From positions 744,001 to 808,000 of the forward strand of contig NZ_VATY01000001.1 in assembly GCF_005885635.1 (NCBI RefSeq): 64,000 bases of DNA, given 5' to 3'. The notes below the pieces were generated by a model. The model saw nothing but the letters and a program-made list of their open reading frames with translations. It searched no databases and was not told where the DNA came from. This DNA is from Maribacter algarum (ex Zhang et al. 2020). GTDB lineage: Bacteria > Bacteroidota > Bacteroidia > Flavobacteriales > Flavobacteriaceae. Position 1 is the stretch's first letter. Every line of letters begins with the position of its first letter. The position numbers were made by a program, and so were the translations under genes. Below are positions 53,667 through 63,151 of the stretch, one piece after another.

Positions 53667-55745
53667 ATGGCTCAAAACCAAAATTCTCCAGCAAGGTATA
53701 CCATAACTGCCGCTTTGCCATATACAAACGGACCCATTCATATAGGCCACCTAGCAGGTGTATATGTTCCTGCTGATATTTATGCCCGCTATTTGAGGTT
53801 AACGGGAAATGATGTCGCTTTCGTTTGCGGAAGTGATGAACATGGAGTAGCCATCTCAATGAAAGCTAAAAAAGAAGGCATTACGCCCAAAGAAGTAATT
53901 GATACCTATGATGGTATTATCCGTCAGTCGTTTCAAGACTTCGGAATTACTTTCGATAACTACTCACGTACTTCACGCGAGATTCATCATAAAACTGCTG
54001 GAGACTTTTTCAAAAAGCTGCATGAACAAGGCGACTTTATAGAAGAAACAACCGCCCAATTATACGACGCTGAAGCAGACCAGTTCTTAGCAGATCGTTT
54101 TGTTGTAGGCACCTGTCCCAATTGCGGACATGAAGAAGCTTATGGAGATCAATGTGAAAACTGTGGTTCTACTTTAAATGCAACAGATTTAATCAATCCG
54201 AAATCGACTATTTCTGGGGCAGTGCCTACAATGAAAGAGACGAAACATTGGTTTCTTCCTTTGGATAGATATGAAGACTTTTTGAGAGAATGGATTTTAG
54301 TCGGACACAAAAATGACTGGAAATCGAACGTTTACGGACAATGTAAATCATGGATTGACGGCGGCTTAGCTCCTAGAGCAGTAACCCGTGATTTGGATTG
54401 GGGTATTCCGGTACCCGTTGAAGGCGGAGAAGGCAAAGTACTGTATGTATGGTTTGATGCGCCTATCGGATACATTTCTTCCACCAAAGAATGGGCGGAA
54501 CGTGAAGGTAAAGATTGGGAGCCCTACTGGAAGTCTGACGACACGAAACTGGTTCATTTCATAGGAAAGGATAATATCGTATTTCACTGTATCATTTTCC
54601 CAGCAATTTTGAAAGCACATGGCGATTATATACTTCCTGAAAATGTGCCGGCAAACGAATTTTTAAATCTGGAAGGAAATAAATTATCCACTTCAAAGAA
54701 TTGGGCAGTTTGGTTGCATGAGTATCTACAGGAATTCCCAGATATGCAAGACGTATTGCGGTATACCTTAACCGCAAACGCACCAGAAACCAAAGACAAC
54801 GATTTCACCTGGAAAGATTTTCAAGCTAGAAACAACAGTGAATTGGTGGCCATCTTCGGAAACTTTGTAAATCGAGTAGTCGTTTTGACGAATAAGTATT
54901 ATGAAGGAGTTGTTCCAAGTCCTTCAGAATTCTCAAAAGTAGATTTGGAAACCTTGGCCGCTTTAAAGCAATTTCCGGCAACAATTGAAAGCTCTATCGA
55001 GCGTTACCGTTTTCGGGAAGCAGGTCAAGAACTAATGAACCTAGCGCGCTTAGGAAACAAATACCTGGCAGACGAAGAACCTTGGAAAGTCATCAAAGAA
55101 AACAAAGAGCGTGTAAAAACTATCCTATTCGTAGCCCTACAAATTGCTACTGGATTGGCTATCTTAAGCGAGCCTTTTTTACCGTTTACTTCTAAAAAAT
55201 TAAAAAACATTCTTTCTTTCACATCGAGCGGAGTCGAGATGTCTTGGGTACACGTAAGCTCAAATGATGTGCTGCTCCCTTCTACTCATCAAATCAACAA
55301 AGCCGAACTCCTCTTTAGAAAAATAGAAGACAAAGAAATACAAGCACAACTAGATAAGCTAGAAGCCACAAAAAAAGCAAACGAAAACGCAAACAAAGAA
55401 CTTATGCCCCAAAAAGACACCATACAATTCGATGATTTCACAAAGCTTGACATGCGTGTCGGTACCATAGTCGAAGCTGAAAAAATGGCAAAAGCCAAAA
55501 AGCTTTTAGTGCTTAAAGTAGATACTGGTCTAGACACAAGAACGATTGTTTCTGGTATTGCAGAGAGTTTTACTCCTGAAGAAATTGTGGGTAAAAAAGT
55601 AACTGTTTTAATCAATCTAGCGCCTCGTGCTTTGCGTGGTGTGGAAAGTGAGGGTATGATTCTGATGACTGAAAATTCAGACGGTAAGTTGGTTTTTGTA
55701 AACCCAGATGAAGATGGGGTTGGGAATGGAGAAGGAATAAGTTAA
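53667..55745 (+). CDS. metG: Methionine--tRNA ligase
   Basis: 692 residues. It charges tRNA-Met. The class I HIGH motif is HIGHLAGVY (near residue 21), the zinc knuckle [17 protein letters not shown] (~151-167), and the KMSKS loop appears as KLSTSKNW (~336-343). A C-terminal EMAP/tRNA-binding OB domain (~585-692, [18 protein letters not shown]) is present, giving the homodimer form. Within the linker before it, a dispersed repeat (55221-55242) encodes SSGVEM. Single-gene unit; the next gene is unrelated. Confidence 0.97.
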   Translation: MAQNQNSPARYTITAALPYTNGPIHIGHLAGVYVPADIYARYLRLTGNDVAFVCGSDEHGVAISMKAKKEGITPKEVIDTYDGIIRQSFQDFGITFDNYSRTSREIHHKTAGDFFKKLHEQGDFIEETTAQLYDAEADQFLADRFVVGTCPNCGHEEAYGDQCENCGSTLNATDLINPKSTISGAVPTMKETKHWFLPLDRYEDFLREWILVGHKNDWKSNVYGQCKSWIDGGLAPRAVTRDLDWGIPVPVEGGEGKVLYVWFDAPIGYISSTKEWAEREGKDWEPYWKSDDTKLVHFIGKDNIVFHCIIFPAILKAHGDYILPENVPANEFLNLEGNKLSTSKNWAVWLHEYLQEFPDMQDVLRYTLTANAPETKDNDFTWKDFQARNNSELVAIFGNFVNRVVVLTNKYYEGVVPSPSEFSKVDLETLAALKQFPATIESSIERYRFREAGQELMNLARLGNKYLADEEPWKVIKENKERVKTILFVALQIATGLAILSEPFLPFTSKKLKNILSFTSSGVEMSWVHVSSNDVLLPSTHQINKAELLFRKIEDKEIQAQLDKLEATKKANENANKELMPQKDTIQFDDFTKLDMRVGTIVEAEKMAKAKKLLVLKVDTGLDTRTIVSGIAESFTPEEIVGKKVTVLINLAPRALRGVESEGMILMTENSDGKLVFVNPDEDGVGNGEGIS
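55221..55242. repeat. In-frame copy of TCGAGYGGAGTCGAGA repeat (metG)
   Basis: ACATCGAGCGGAGTCGAGATGT is split here as ACATC, GAGCGGAGTCGA, GATGT, an imperfect stem-loop. It encodes Ser-Ser-Gly-Val-Glu-Met in the linker of MetG before the OB domain. The same core lies in the ligase gene at 38358-38376. Confidence 0.75.
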
Positions 55746-55849
55746 AATTGCATATATTTCTATAATAGAATACGTTTGATTAACAATTTTCATAATTTAA
55801 TGTATCTTTCATTTTTTGATAAACCTATTGCTTTTTCTATTACAAAATA

Positions 55850-57172
55850 ATGGCCGAAACCTTACATATTAAAAATTTTGGACCTATAAAGGAAGCCAAA
55901 ATCGATGTAAAAGATATGATGATTTTCATTGGCAAACAGGCTAGTGGCAAAAGTACTTTAGCCAAAATAATTACTATTTTGAACGACTTTAACTTTAGGC
56001 AGAACGACAGTACTAAGCTTAAGAATGAGTTGGAAAAATACAACCTTCAATCATATCTAAAAAAGAATACTTTGATTACATACGAGTCACTATATTTTAG
56101 ATATCATTATTCTTCAGAAAAGGAAACAAAATTTGATTATGATTCCCTTTTAGAAAGACTTTTCGCTATTAAGGAAAAGAAGAAGGAGAAGGAAAAAAAT
56201 GAACTAATTAAAGTCGTAATCAATCTAATGATAACGGCCATTGTATTAGATGGAAAACAGAGAATTTTATTTCGCGAATTAGGCAACGATGATTCATTTG
56301 GATTTCATGATAATATTTTGGAGATTTTTGATAAAACAAAAGATAATAATAAATATATCGATGAAATTCTAAGTTTGTTTAAGTTGGAGGACAGTTTAGA
56401 TTCCTATAAGTTATTAATGAGTCCTGTTAAAAAGGCTTTTCAATATATTCGCCCTCTTGATTCTTTATATATACCTGCGGAAAGGTCATTGATTCCATTA
56501 TTATCTCCTAATATTGCTGGTCTTATAAATAATGACATCAAAATTCCAAAACACATATTAACAACTATTCAAGAATTTGAAAAAGCTGTCCAAGAAATAG
56601 AAGATTTAAATATTGATATTTTAGGAAGTTTTCGTTTTAAAAGAGTTAACGGCTCATCCTATATATACCATAACAAAACACAAAGAATTTTATTGAGAGA
56701 ATCCGCTTCTGGAATTCAAACCTTACTGCCATTGGTGTTGTTGATAGAACATTCAATTCAAAATATTAACTATCTCAATTTAAATTATGTAGTTGAAGAA
56801 CCAGAGCTTAATTTATATCCTGAGGCGCAATACAACTTAGTTAAATATTTAGTCAAAAATTGTTTAGAGACTAATAGACAGGTACTTTCAAAAAACTTGA
56901 TCATCACCACCCATAGTCCTTACATTTTGGCTTCAGTTAATAATCTTTTGTTAGCTCATACAAAAGGTAAAATTAATGCTGAAAAAGCAAACACCATTAT
57001 TGAGAATTGTTCATGGATTACACCTGAAAATTTCAATGCTTATGAAGTCAAAGATGGTTCTGTAAATAAGATTTTCAATTCTGAAAATAATTTGATTGAA
57101 GAAACCATAATAGATGAAGTCACAGACTTTATTATGGATGACTTTCGAACGTTAGCACTTATTAATGATTGA
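55850..57172 (+). CDS. AAA-family ATPase (ABC/OLD-like), defence candidate
   Basis: 440 residues. The ATPase parts are ordered as in OLD/SMC-like and AAA_15/21 ATPases: Walker A IGKQASGKSTLAK (residues ~27-39), a helical insertion rich in Lys and Glu (~90-220), the signature-like ESASGIQTLLPL (~284-295), Walker B NYVVEEPELNLYPEAQ (~310-325) and the H-loop TTHSPYIL (~352-359). A C-terminal extension follows. The stop overlaps the next gene by 8 nt. Such ATPases are the sensor half of several two-gene defence systems (Gabija, Septu and PARIS are known examples). The A+T-rich gene sits between metG and tex, which argues for acquisition. Identity of the ATPase is firm; defence function is inferred. 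Confidence 0.8.
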   Translation: MAETLHIKNFGPIKEAKIDVKDMMIFIGKQASGKSTLAKIITILNDFNFRQNDSTKLKNELEKYNLQSYLKKNTLITYESLYFRYHYSSEKETKFDYDSLLERLFAIKEKKKEKEKNELIKVVINLMITAIVLDGKQRILFRELGNDDSFGFHDNILEIFDKTKDNNKYIDEILSLFKLEDSLDSYKLLMSPVKKAFQYIRPLDSLYIPAERSLIPLLSPNIAGLINNDIKIPKHILTTIQEFEKAVQEIEDLNIDILGSFRFKRVNGSSYIYHNKTQRILLRESASGIQTLLPLVLLIEHSIQNINYLNLNYVVEEPELNLYPEAQYNLVKYLVKNCLETNRQVLSKNLIITTHSPYILASVNNLLLAHTKGKINAEKANTIIENCSWITPENFNAYEVKDGSVNKIFNSENNLIEETIIDEVTDFIMDDFRTLALIND

Positions 57173-57710
57173 TAAGATTATAACAGCATATCCCCACTGC
57201 AAAACCAATTTATGTCATGAAGAATTTGGTGTTTCATTTTATTTAAATGATCATAATAATGCCAAATGCATTGCAACAACTGATAGAATTAATGCAACTT
57301 GCTATATTGAAAACTCCGACCTAAAAATTATTGATTTTGTTGCAATTGATGATTGTTTAATTAGTTCGGACAATATTAAAAAATGTGATGCCCTTTTAAC
57401 AAAAAAAAAGGTTGTTTGGTTTATAGAACTTAAGGAGGTAAGATGGTCAAACAATGCTGCATTAAACAGAAAAAAAAGAAATACGAATCGGAAAAAAGCC
57501 GTTGAACAATTAGCTTCAACTATTAATGACTTCAAACAAAAAGGTATTGACTTTTCAGGTTATTTTGTTGCAGGTTTGATTTCCTTCCCTCCATTTGCCA
57601 TATCAAATCCTGTAACAGCACCTACCACTTCTTCACAAGCCAGAGTTCTAGAATTTGCGAATCTATGCGGATATAGTGAATTACATGAAGGGAATTATAT
57701 TGTTATGTAG
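57165..57710 (+). CDS. Small predicted PD-(D/E)xK-like nuclease partner
   Basis: 181 residues, no named family recognised. A nuclease-like core is seen: KCDALLTKKKVVWFIELKEVRW with Asp75, Glu88 and Lys90 in a D-x12-E-x-K pattern, then KKAVEQLASTI with Gln115, as in many PD-(D/E)xK enzymes. The N-terminal ~60 residues hold several Cys (CKTNLCHEE, KCIATT, TCYIEN). The start lies 8 nt inside the ATPase gene, so translation is coupled. It is not the TOPRIM/DUF4435 partner of PARIS nor an HNH partner of Septu as far as I can see. An effector nuclease gated by the ATPase is the likely model (inference). Confidence 0.62.
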   Translation: MIDKIITAYPHCKTNLCHEEFGVSFYLNDHNNAKCIATTDRINATCYIENSDLKIIDFVAIDDCLISSDNIKKCDALLTKKKVVWFIELKEVRWSNNAALNRKKRNTNRKKAVEQLASTINDFKQKGIDFSGYFVAGLISFPPFAISNPVTAPTTSSQARVLEFANLCGYSELHEGNYIVM

Positions 57711-57782
57711 GAACTTATATTACTAAATATTCTTTATTCTTCTACCTCAAAGTAGTTAAAGAGTCTAAAAAAATAATATAAA

Positions 57783-59909
57783 ATGACACTACTCAAATAT
57801 CTGACGAAACACACCCAACTCTCCGAAAAAAGCATAAAGAACACCGTCGAGCTTTTAAATGAAGACTGCACCGTGCCCTTTATTTCGCGCTACCGGAAAG
57901 AGAAAACAGGCAACCTTGATGAGGTACATATTGGGGCTATTGTAAAATTCAAAGCAGAGTTTGAAACTATTGAAAAACGTAAAATTGCGATTTTAAAAGC
58001 TATTGACGAGCAAGGTGTTTTGAGTGACGAGTTACGCTCTAAAATTCAAGAAACGGAAGACTTAGTTAGCCTTGAAGACATCTACCTCCCTTTCAAGAAA
58101 AAAAGAAAAACAAAAGCAGAGACTGCCAGAAAAAACGGATTAGAACCCTTAGCTAAAATCATCATGGCTCAAAATCACGATGAAATTGACTATGTAGCTT
58201 CGCAATATTTGAATGACCAAGTTCAAAATGAAGACGATGCCTTAGAAGGTGCTCGACATATTATTGCAGAATGGCTGAATGAACGCATATCCATCCGAAA
58301 TCAAATCAGGAACCAATTGGAACGTTCTGCCATGCTCACAACGAAAGTCATTGGAACGAAAAAAGATGACGAAAAGGCACAAAAATTCAGAGATTACTTT
58401 GATTGGAGTGAAGCTTTAAAACGCTGTCCATCCCACCGTTTCTTAGCCATTTTGCGAGCCGAAAATGAAGGTTTTATTCGGGTTAAAATCGAAATCGATG
58501 AGCACTATATCATTTCAAAAATCGAAGACCGAATCATAAAATCGAATAACTCCTGTACACCTCATATAAGGTTAGCTTTACAAGATGCCTATAAGCGTTT
58601 ACTTTTTCCATCGCTATCTAATGAACTATTGAAAAATGCAAAGGAAAAAGCCGATGATGAGGCCATAAAAGTGTTCTCCACAAACCTCAAACAATTACTG
58701 TTGGGTGCTCCATTGGGTGAAAAACGTATTCTCGCGATTGACCCAGGTTTTCGAACAGGCTGTAAGGTGGTTTGTTTAAGCGCTCAAGGCGCTTTAGAAC
58801 ATAACGAAACCATTTACCCGCATGCCCCTCAAAACAAGAGTGCAGAGGCCATCAAGAAGATAAGCTCTTTATGTGATGCCTATAAAATAGAAGCCATCGC
58901 TATAGGAAACGGAACAGCTTCTCGAGAAACGGAGCGCTTGGTCAAACGCATTCATTTTAAAAATCCAGTAGAAGTATATGTAGTAAGTGAAGCCGGAGCA
59001 TCCATTTATTCAGCTTCCAAGATTGCTCGAGAAGAATTTCCAAATTATGATGTAACGGTTCGTGGTTCTGTTTCTATTGGGCGACGTTTAGCCGACCCCT
59101 TAGCCGAGTTAGTGAAAATCGATGCCAAATCTATTGGCGTAGGTCAATACCAGCATGATGTCGACCAAAATAAACTACAAACATCCTTAGATGCCGTAGT
59201 AGAAAGTTGCGTGAATTCAGTGGGAGTGAATATCAATACGGCAAGCGTTCCTTTATTGAGTTATGTTTCTGGTATTGGTCCAAAGTTGGCAGAAAATATC
59301 GTTGCTTTTCGAAATGAAAATGGCCCTTTTGAAGACCGGGTAACCATTAAGAAAGTCCCTCGCTTGGGCGGAAAAGCCTTTGAACAAGGTGCTGGTTTTC
59401 TTCGGATAAAAGATGGAAAAAACCCCTTGGATGACTCTGCTGTGCATCCTGAAAGTTATTCTGTAATTCAGAAAATGGCTAAGGATAAAAACATGCCTAT
59501 TTCCGATTTAATCGGAAACAAAACCGAGCTACATCAAATCGATTTACAAAAGTACTGTACTGATTCGATAGGTCTACCTACACTCAAGGACATCATGGAA
59601 GAACTTGAAAAACCGGGGCTCGACCGTCGCGAAAAGGCTAAAGTATTTACATTTGACCAAAATATACGTAAAATAGAGGATTTAAGAGAGGGACAATTGC
59701 TTCCCGGTATCGTCAATAATATCACCAATTTTGGTTGCTTTGTAGATATCGGCATCAAAGAAAGTGGATTGATTCATGTTTCCAATCTTTCGGATACGTT
59801 TGTAAAAGATGTGAATGCGCATGTAAGTTTAAATCAGCAAATTATTGTAAAAATATTAGCCGTTGATATTGCCAGGAAGCGTATTCAATTGAAGTTGCAT
59901 AAGAACTAG
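57783..59909 (+). CDS. tex: RNA-binding transcriptional accessory protein Tex
   Basis: 708 residues. The order is standard: N-terminal helical region (~1-315, including SRYRKEKTGNLDEVHIGAI), YqgF-like RNase H-fold domain (~318-440, ILAIDPGFRTGCKVVCL), helix-hairpin-helix region (~480-550, ASVPLLSYVSGIGPKLAENIVAFRNENGPF) and C-terminal S1 RNA-binding domain (~637-708, LLPGIVNNITNFGCFVDIGIKESGLIHVSNLSD). Its role is in transcription and RNA-related quality control. A single-gene unit followed 10 bp later by the HDAC-family gene. Confidence 0.95.
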   Translation: MTLLKYLTKHTQLSEKSIKNTVELLNEDCTVPFISRYRKEKTGNLDEVHIGAIVKFKAEFETIEKRKIAILKAIDEQGVLSDELRSKIQETEDLVSLEDIYLPFKKKRKTKAETARKNGLEPLAKIIMAQNHDEIDYVASQYLNDQVQNEDDALEGARHIIAEWLNERISIRNQIRNQLERSAMLTTKVIGTKKDDEKAQKFRDYFDWSEALKRCPSHRFLAILRAENEGFIRVKIEIDEHYIISKIEDRIIKSNNSCTPHIRLALQDAYKRLLFPSLSNELLKNAKEKADDEAIKVFSTNLKQLLLGAPLGEKRILAIDPGFRTGCKVVCLSAQGALEHNETIYPHAPQNKSAEAIKKISSLCDAYKIEAIAIGNGTASRETERLVKRIHFKNPVEVYVVSEAGASIYSASKIAREEFPNYDVTVRGSVSIGRRLADPLAELVKIDAKSIGVGQYQHDVDQNKLQTSLDAVVESCVNSVGVNINTASVPLLSYVSGIGPKLAENIVAFRNENGPFEDRVTIKKVPRLGGKAFEQGAGFLRIKDGKNPLDDSAVHPESYSVIQKMAKDKNMPISDLIGNKTELHQIDLQKYCTDSIGLPTLKDIMEELEKPGLDRREKAKVFTFDQNIRKIEDLREGQLLPGIVNNITNFGCFVDIGIKESGLIHVSNLSDTFVKDVNAHVSLNQQIIVKILAVDIARKRIQLKLHKN

Positions 59910-59919
59910 GAATAATCAA

Positions 59920-60822
59920 ATGCTCAAAATCGCCTACCACCCCATCTACAAACACCATTTGCCTGATGGGCATCGCTTTCCCATGCTGAAATATGATTTG
60001 TTACCCAAGCAGCTTTTACATGAAGGTACTTGTGAGGAGGAAAACTTTTTCGAGCCTGAAATTCCCAATGATAAATACATTGTTGCGGTTCATGACCCTG
60101 AGTATTTTTATGATTTATTGAATATTAAGATTCCGCCTAAAGAAGCGCGTAAAATAGGTTTCCCCCTTTCAGAGGATTTGGTTCAGCGCGAACGTACTAT
60201 TACAGATGGTACCTTGAAAGGATGTGAATTTGCTTTAGAAAACGGCATCTCCATGAATATCGCCGGAGGTACACATCATGCATACACTAATCGTGGGGAA
60301 GCTTTTTGTATGCTGAATGACCAGGCCATTGGCGCAAGATATCTTCAAGCTAAGGGTTGGGCTAAAAAAATACTGATTGTTGATTTAGACGTACACCAAG
60401 GCAACGGCACAGCCGAAATCTTTCAAAACGATGCTTCGGTTTTCACCTTTTCAGTACATGGGGCAAGCAATTATCCTTTTAAAAAAGAAAAGTCCGATTT
60501 GGATATTCCTCTAGAAATAGGAACGGATGATACGACCTATTTGTCCATCTTAAAAGAGACGCTTCCGAAGTTAATCAAACAGCAAAAACCTGATTTTATC
60601 TTTTACCTCTGCGGTGTTGATGTGATTGCGACCGATAAGCTAGGAACGCTTAGCATGAGTGTTCAAGGATGTAAACAAAGGGATGCTTTTGTTTTAGAAA
60701 CTTGCCACAGGCTTCAAATTCCTGTACAATGTAGTATGGGCGGCGGGTATTCGCCGGATATTAAAACTATTGTAGATGCACATGCAAATACGTTTCGGTT
60801 AGCGCAGCAGATCTATTATTAA
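59920..60822 (+). CDS. Histone deacetylase family protein
   Basis: 300 residues. The deacetylase catalytic motifs are visible: GGTHHAYTNRGEAFCMLND (His-His pair near residues 112-113), LIVDLDVHQGNGTAEIF (Asp and His zinc ligands, ~156-160), the later DFIFYLCGVDVIATDKLG, and CSMGGGYSPDIKT. Bacterial members act on acetylated small amines or proteins; acetylpolyamine amidohydrolases and AcuC are relatives. Substrate here is unknown. It follows tex by 10 bp and ends at a strong terminator shared with the convergent symporter gene. Confidence 0.9.
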   Translation: MLKIAYHPIYKHHLPDGHRFPMLKYDLLPKQLLHEGTCEEENFFEPEIPNDKYIVAVHDPEYFYDLLNIKIPPKEARKIGFPLSEDLVQRERTITDGTLKGCEFALENGISMNIAGGTHHAYTNRGEAFCMLNDQAIGARYLQAKGWAKKILIVDLDVHQGNGTAEIFQNDASVFTFSVHGASNYPFKKEKSDLDIPLEIGTDDTTYLSILKETLPKLIKQQKPDFIFYLCGVDVIATDKLGTLSMSVQGCKQRDAFVLETCHRLQIPVQCSMGGGYSPDIKTIVDAHANTFRLAQQIYY

Positions 60823-60838
60823 AAGATTACCTCGTATA

Positions 60839-60870
60839 AAAAAGGCTTCCCAATTTTGGTAAGCCTTTTT
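60839..60870. terminator. Bidirectional terminator between HDAC-like and symporter genes
   Basis: AAAAAGGCTT (60839-60848) pairs with AAGCCTTTTT (60861-60870) across a 12-nt loop. It lies between two convergent genes, so it likely serves both. Confidence 0.8.
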
Positions 60871-60897
60871 ATTTTCCGTTCCTAGAGGGAGGCACTT

Positions 60898-62553
60898 TTA
60901 AAAAATAAAATAAGTGCTAAGTACCATGATAGTAATTATCGCCCCTGCTAACAAGGCATATTTCCAAGGAGTCGTATCAATTTCATCAGTAACAATTTCC
61001 TCATAAATTGTTTCTTTTGGTTTCAGCTTACCAACTAATAGCATTATACCAACGTTGACCAAGAATAAAATCCCCATGATATGTAAAAAGTGAGGATAGG
61101 CCTCTGCTTTTAGCACACTCATAGCCTTACTGCCTCCAGAAATGCCTTTTGCCAATGCATCTGATTCAGCGGCATCTATAAGCATTGGACCAATACCAAA
61201 CTGACTAATTAAATACATTATAACCCCGCCAATTAATACAATCTTTGCTCCCAACGCTGGTACTTTCTTCGTATAAATACCAATAATCACAACAGCTAAA
61301 ATAGGAACACTTAAACTGCCCAAGGCCTCTTGAATGTACCCAAAAAGACTTCCTGCATTACTAATAAATGGGGCAATACACATCGAAACTACGGCCAGAC
61401 CAAGTCCAAAACGTTTGCCCGCTTTTACGGTTTGGATTTCCGTTGCATTTCTATTAAACCAATTTTTGTACAAGTCAAAGCCAAAAAGTGTAGCACTACT
61501 ATTCAGCAGACTATTAAAAGAACTCAAAACCGCTCCAAAGAGAACCGCGGCAAAGAAACCTACCAAAGATGGAGGCAATACTTTTCGCACCAGCTCAGGG
61601 TACGCCAAATCAGCCTTGTCTAAAGTTCCATCAAATACGTGCCAAGCAATAACGCCAGGTAGGACCACAATCACCGGAATCAAAAACTTCACCAAAGCGG
61701 CGAGGATAACTCCTTTTTGTCCCTCCTTTAAGCTTTTTGCCCCGAATACCCTTTGTAAAATCGATTGATTTGTACCCCAATAGTACATTTGGGCCAAAAT
61801 CATTCCCGTAAATATAGTTCCAAAAGGTATTTCTGAATCGACTTCACCTTTAAGGTTAAACTTTTCAGGGTGCTCGTTCCACAGTGTACTAAGTCCTTCC
61901 CCAATACTGCCATCACCTATCAATTTCAAACCAAAATAAGGAATCAAAATACCTCCGATTAACAAGCCTATGGCATTTATCAAATCAGAAACAGCTACTG
62001 CCTTCAGCCCACCAAAAATGGCATAGATTGACCCTATTATACCAATGCTCCAAACACAAACCCAAATGGTCGCATTTTGGCTCAAACCAAGTAGATTGGG
62101 AAGGTCAAACATAGAACTGAATGCCAATGAACCTGAGTATAAAATAGTTGGCAAAAGCACAAAGCTATAGGCAAATAGAAATAAGACTGATAAAATCGAT
62201 TTTGTTTGGGTATCGAAACGTCTTTCGATAAACTGCGGAATGGTAGTTATACCACCCTTCATATATTTTGGCAGCAATACTATAGCCGTTATTATCATAG
62301 CAATCGCGGCCAAAGTTTCCCAAGCCATTACCAAAATACCTTCGGTAAAGGCTTGACCGTTAAGGCCAACTATTTGTTCTGCGGAAAGATTAGTTAGCAG
62401 CAAGGAACCTGCAATCGTTAAAGCCCCTAAGCTCCGCCCTCCTAGATAAAACCCATCGGCTGAATTCTCATTTGTTGATCTGGTCGACCACCAGGCAATA
62501 AGGGCTACTAAAAGTGTAAATCCAACAAATGATAGAATTGATAAGGTTCCCAT
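60898..62553 (-). CDS. Sodium:solute symporter (SSS/SLC5 family)
   Basis: 551 residues with about 14 predicted transmembrane helices. The N-terminal WWSTRSTNENSADGFYLGGRSLGALTIAGSLLLTNLSAEQIVGLNGQAF matches the SLC5/SSS signature, and the GGLKAVAVSDLINAIGLLIGG and ILQRVFGAKSLKEGQKG segments are typical of sugar-type symporters such as SglT/vSGLT. It would bring in a sugar or sugar-like solute with Na+. It is upstream of, or flanked by, an O-acetyltransferase and a glycoside hydrolase gene on the same strand, which suggests carbohydrate uptake. Confidence 0.9.
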   Translation of the reverse strand: MGTLSILSFVGFTLLVALIAWWSTRSTNENSADGFYLGGRSLGALTIAGSLLLTNLSAEQIVGLNGQAFTEGILVMAWETLAAIAMIITAIVLLPKYMKGGITTIPQFIERRFDTQTKSILSVLFLFAYSFVLLPTILYSGSLAFSSMFDLPNLLGLSQNATIWVCVWSIGIIGSIYAIFGGLKAVAVSDLINAIGLLIGGILIPYFGLKLIGDGSIGEGLSTLWNEHPEKFNLKGEVDSEIPFGTIFTGMILAQMYYWGTNQSILQRVFGAKSLKEGQKGVILAALVKFLIPVIVVLPGVIAWHVFDGTLDKADLAYPELVRKVLPPSLVGFFAAVLFGAVLSSFNSLLNSSATLFGFDLYKNWFNRNATEIQTVKAGKRFGLGLAVVSMCIAPFISNAGSLFGYIQEALGSLSVPILAVVIIGIYTKKVPALGAKIVLIGGVIMYLISQFGIGPMLIDAAESDALAKGISGGSKAMSVLKAEAYPHFLHIMGILFLVNVGIMLLVGKLKPKETIYEEIVTDEIDTTPWKYALLAGAIITIMVLSTYFIF

Positions 62554-62581
62554 AAAAAATACTAGTTTAGTTATTATTGAG

Positions 62582-63139
62582 TTAGTTAGTTATTTCCCTA
62601 ATAATACGACAGGGGTTACCAGCTGCAACTACATTCTCTGGAATATCCCTGGTAACGACACTTCCTGAACCAATAACGCTATTGTTACCTATAGTCACTC
62701 CTGGATTTATGATAGCACCACCGCCTATCCAAACATTATCACCGATTCGTATTTCTTTGGCAAATTCAATCCCTGAATTCCGTGCTTCATATTCAACAGG
62801 ATGTGTCGCTGTAAAAATCTTCACAGCCGGAGCTAACATTACATTTTTACCGATGCGAACAGGTGCAGCGTCTAATATAATACATCCAAAGTTGGCGTAG
62901 GCGTTTTCTCCCCAAAAGATGTTGCTTCCATAGTCACAGATAAACGGATTTTCGATGAAGAATTTTTGACCCGTTTCAGCAAAAAGTTCTTTAAAGAAAT
63001 GTTTACGCTGCCGCTCCTTATCTTCTGGAATTTCGGAGATTGTACGTAGAATTTGACGAGATCTTGTTCGTGCTTTTCTCAATTCTTTATCATAAGGATT
63101 ATAAGGTAGGCCTTTGACCATTTTCTCTTTTTCCGTCAT
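62582..63139 (-). CDS. Sugar O-acetyltransferase (Maa/LacA-like)
   Basis: 185 residues. The left-handed beta-helix with hexapeptide repeats is seen as IRIGDNVWIGGGAIINPGVTIGNNSVIGSGSVVTRDIPENVVAAGNPCRII (~130-180), after NANFGCIILDAAPVRIGKNVMLAPAVKIFTATHPVE with the catalytic His. The N-terminal MTEKEKMVKGLPYNPYDKELRKARTRSRQI is the Maa-type start. It acetylates a sugar such as maltose, glucose or galactoside. It lies between a symporter and a glycoside hydrolase gene, with short gaps. Confidence 0.9.
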   Translation of the reverse strand: MTEKEKMVKGLPYNPYDKELRKARTRSRQILRTISEIPEDKERQRKHFFKELFAETGQKFFIENPFICDYGSNIFWGENAYANFGCIILDAAPVRIGKNVMLAPAVKIFTATHPVEYEARNSGIEFAKEIRIGDNVWIGGGAIINPGVTIGNNSVIGSGSVVTRDIPENVVAAGNPCRIIREITN

Positions 63140-63151
63140 GATAATTAATTT

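Noticed and set aside
55850-57710. PARIS (AriA/AriB) system
   Set aside because: The ATPase fits the general type, but the partner is 181 residues with an ELK-type motif and lacks visible TOPRIM/DUF4435 features; also no DUF4435 neighbour.
61330-61768. Plus-strand frames inside the symporter gene
   Set aside because: They are antisense shadows of a long conserved transporter gene with no domain support.
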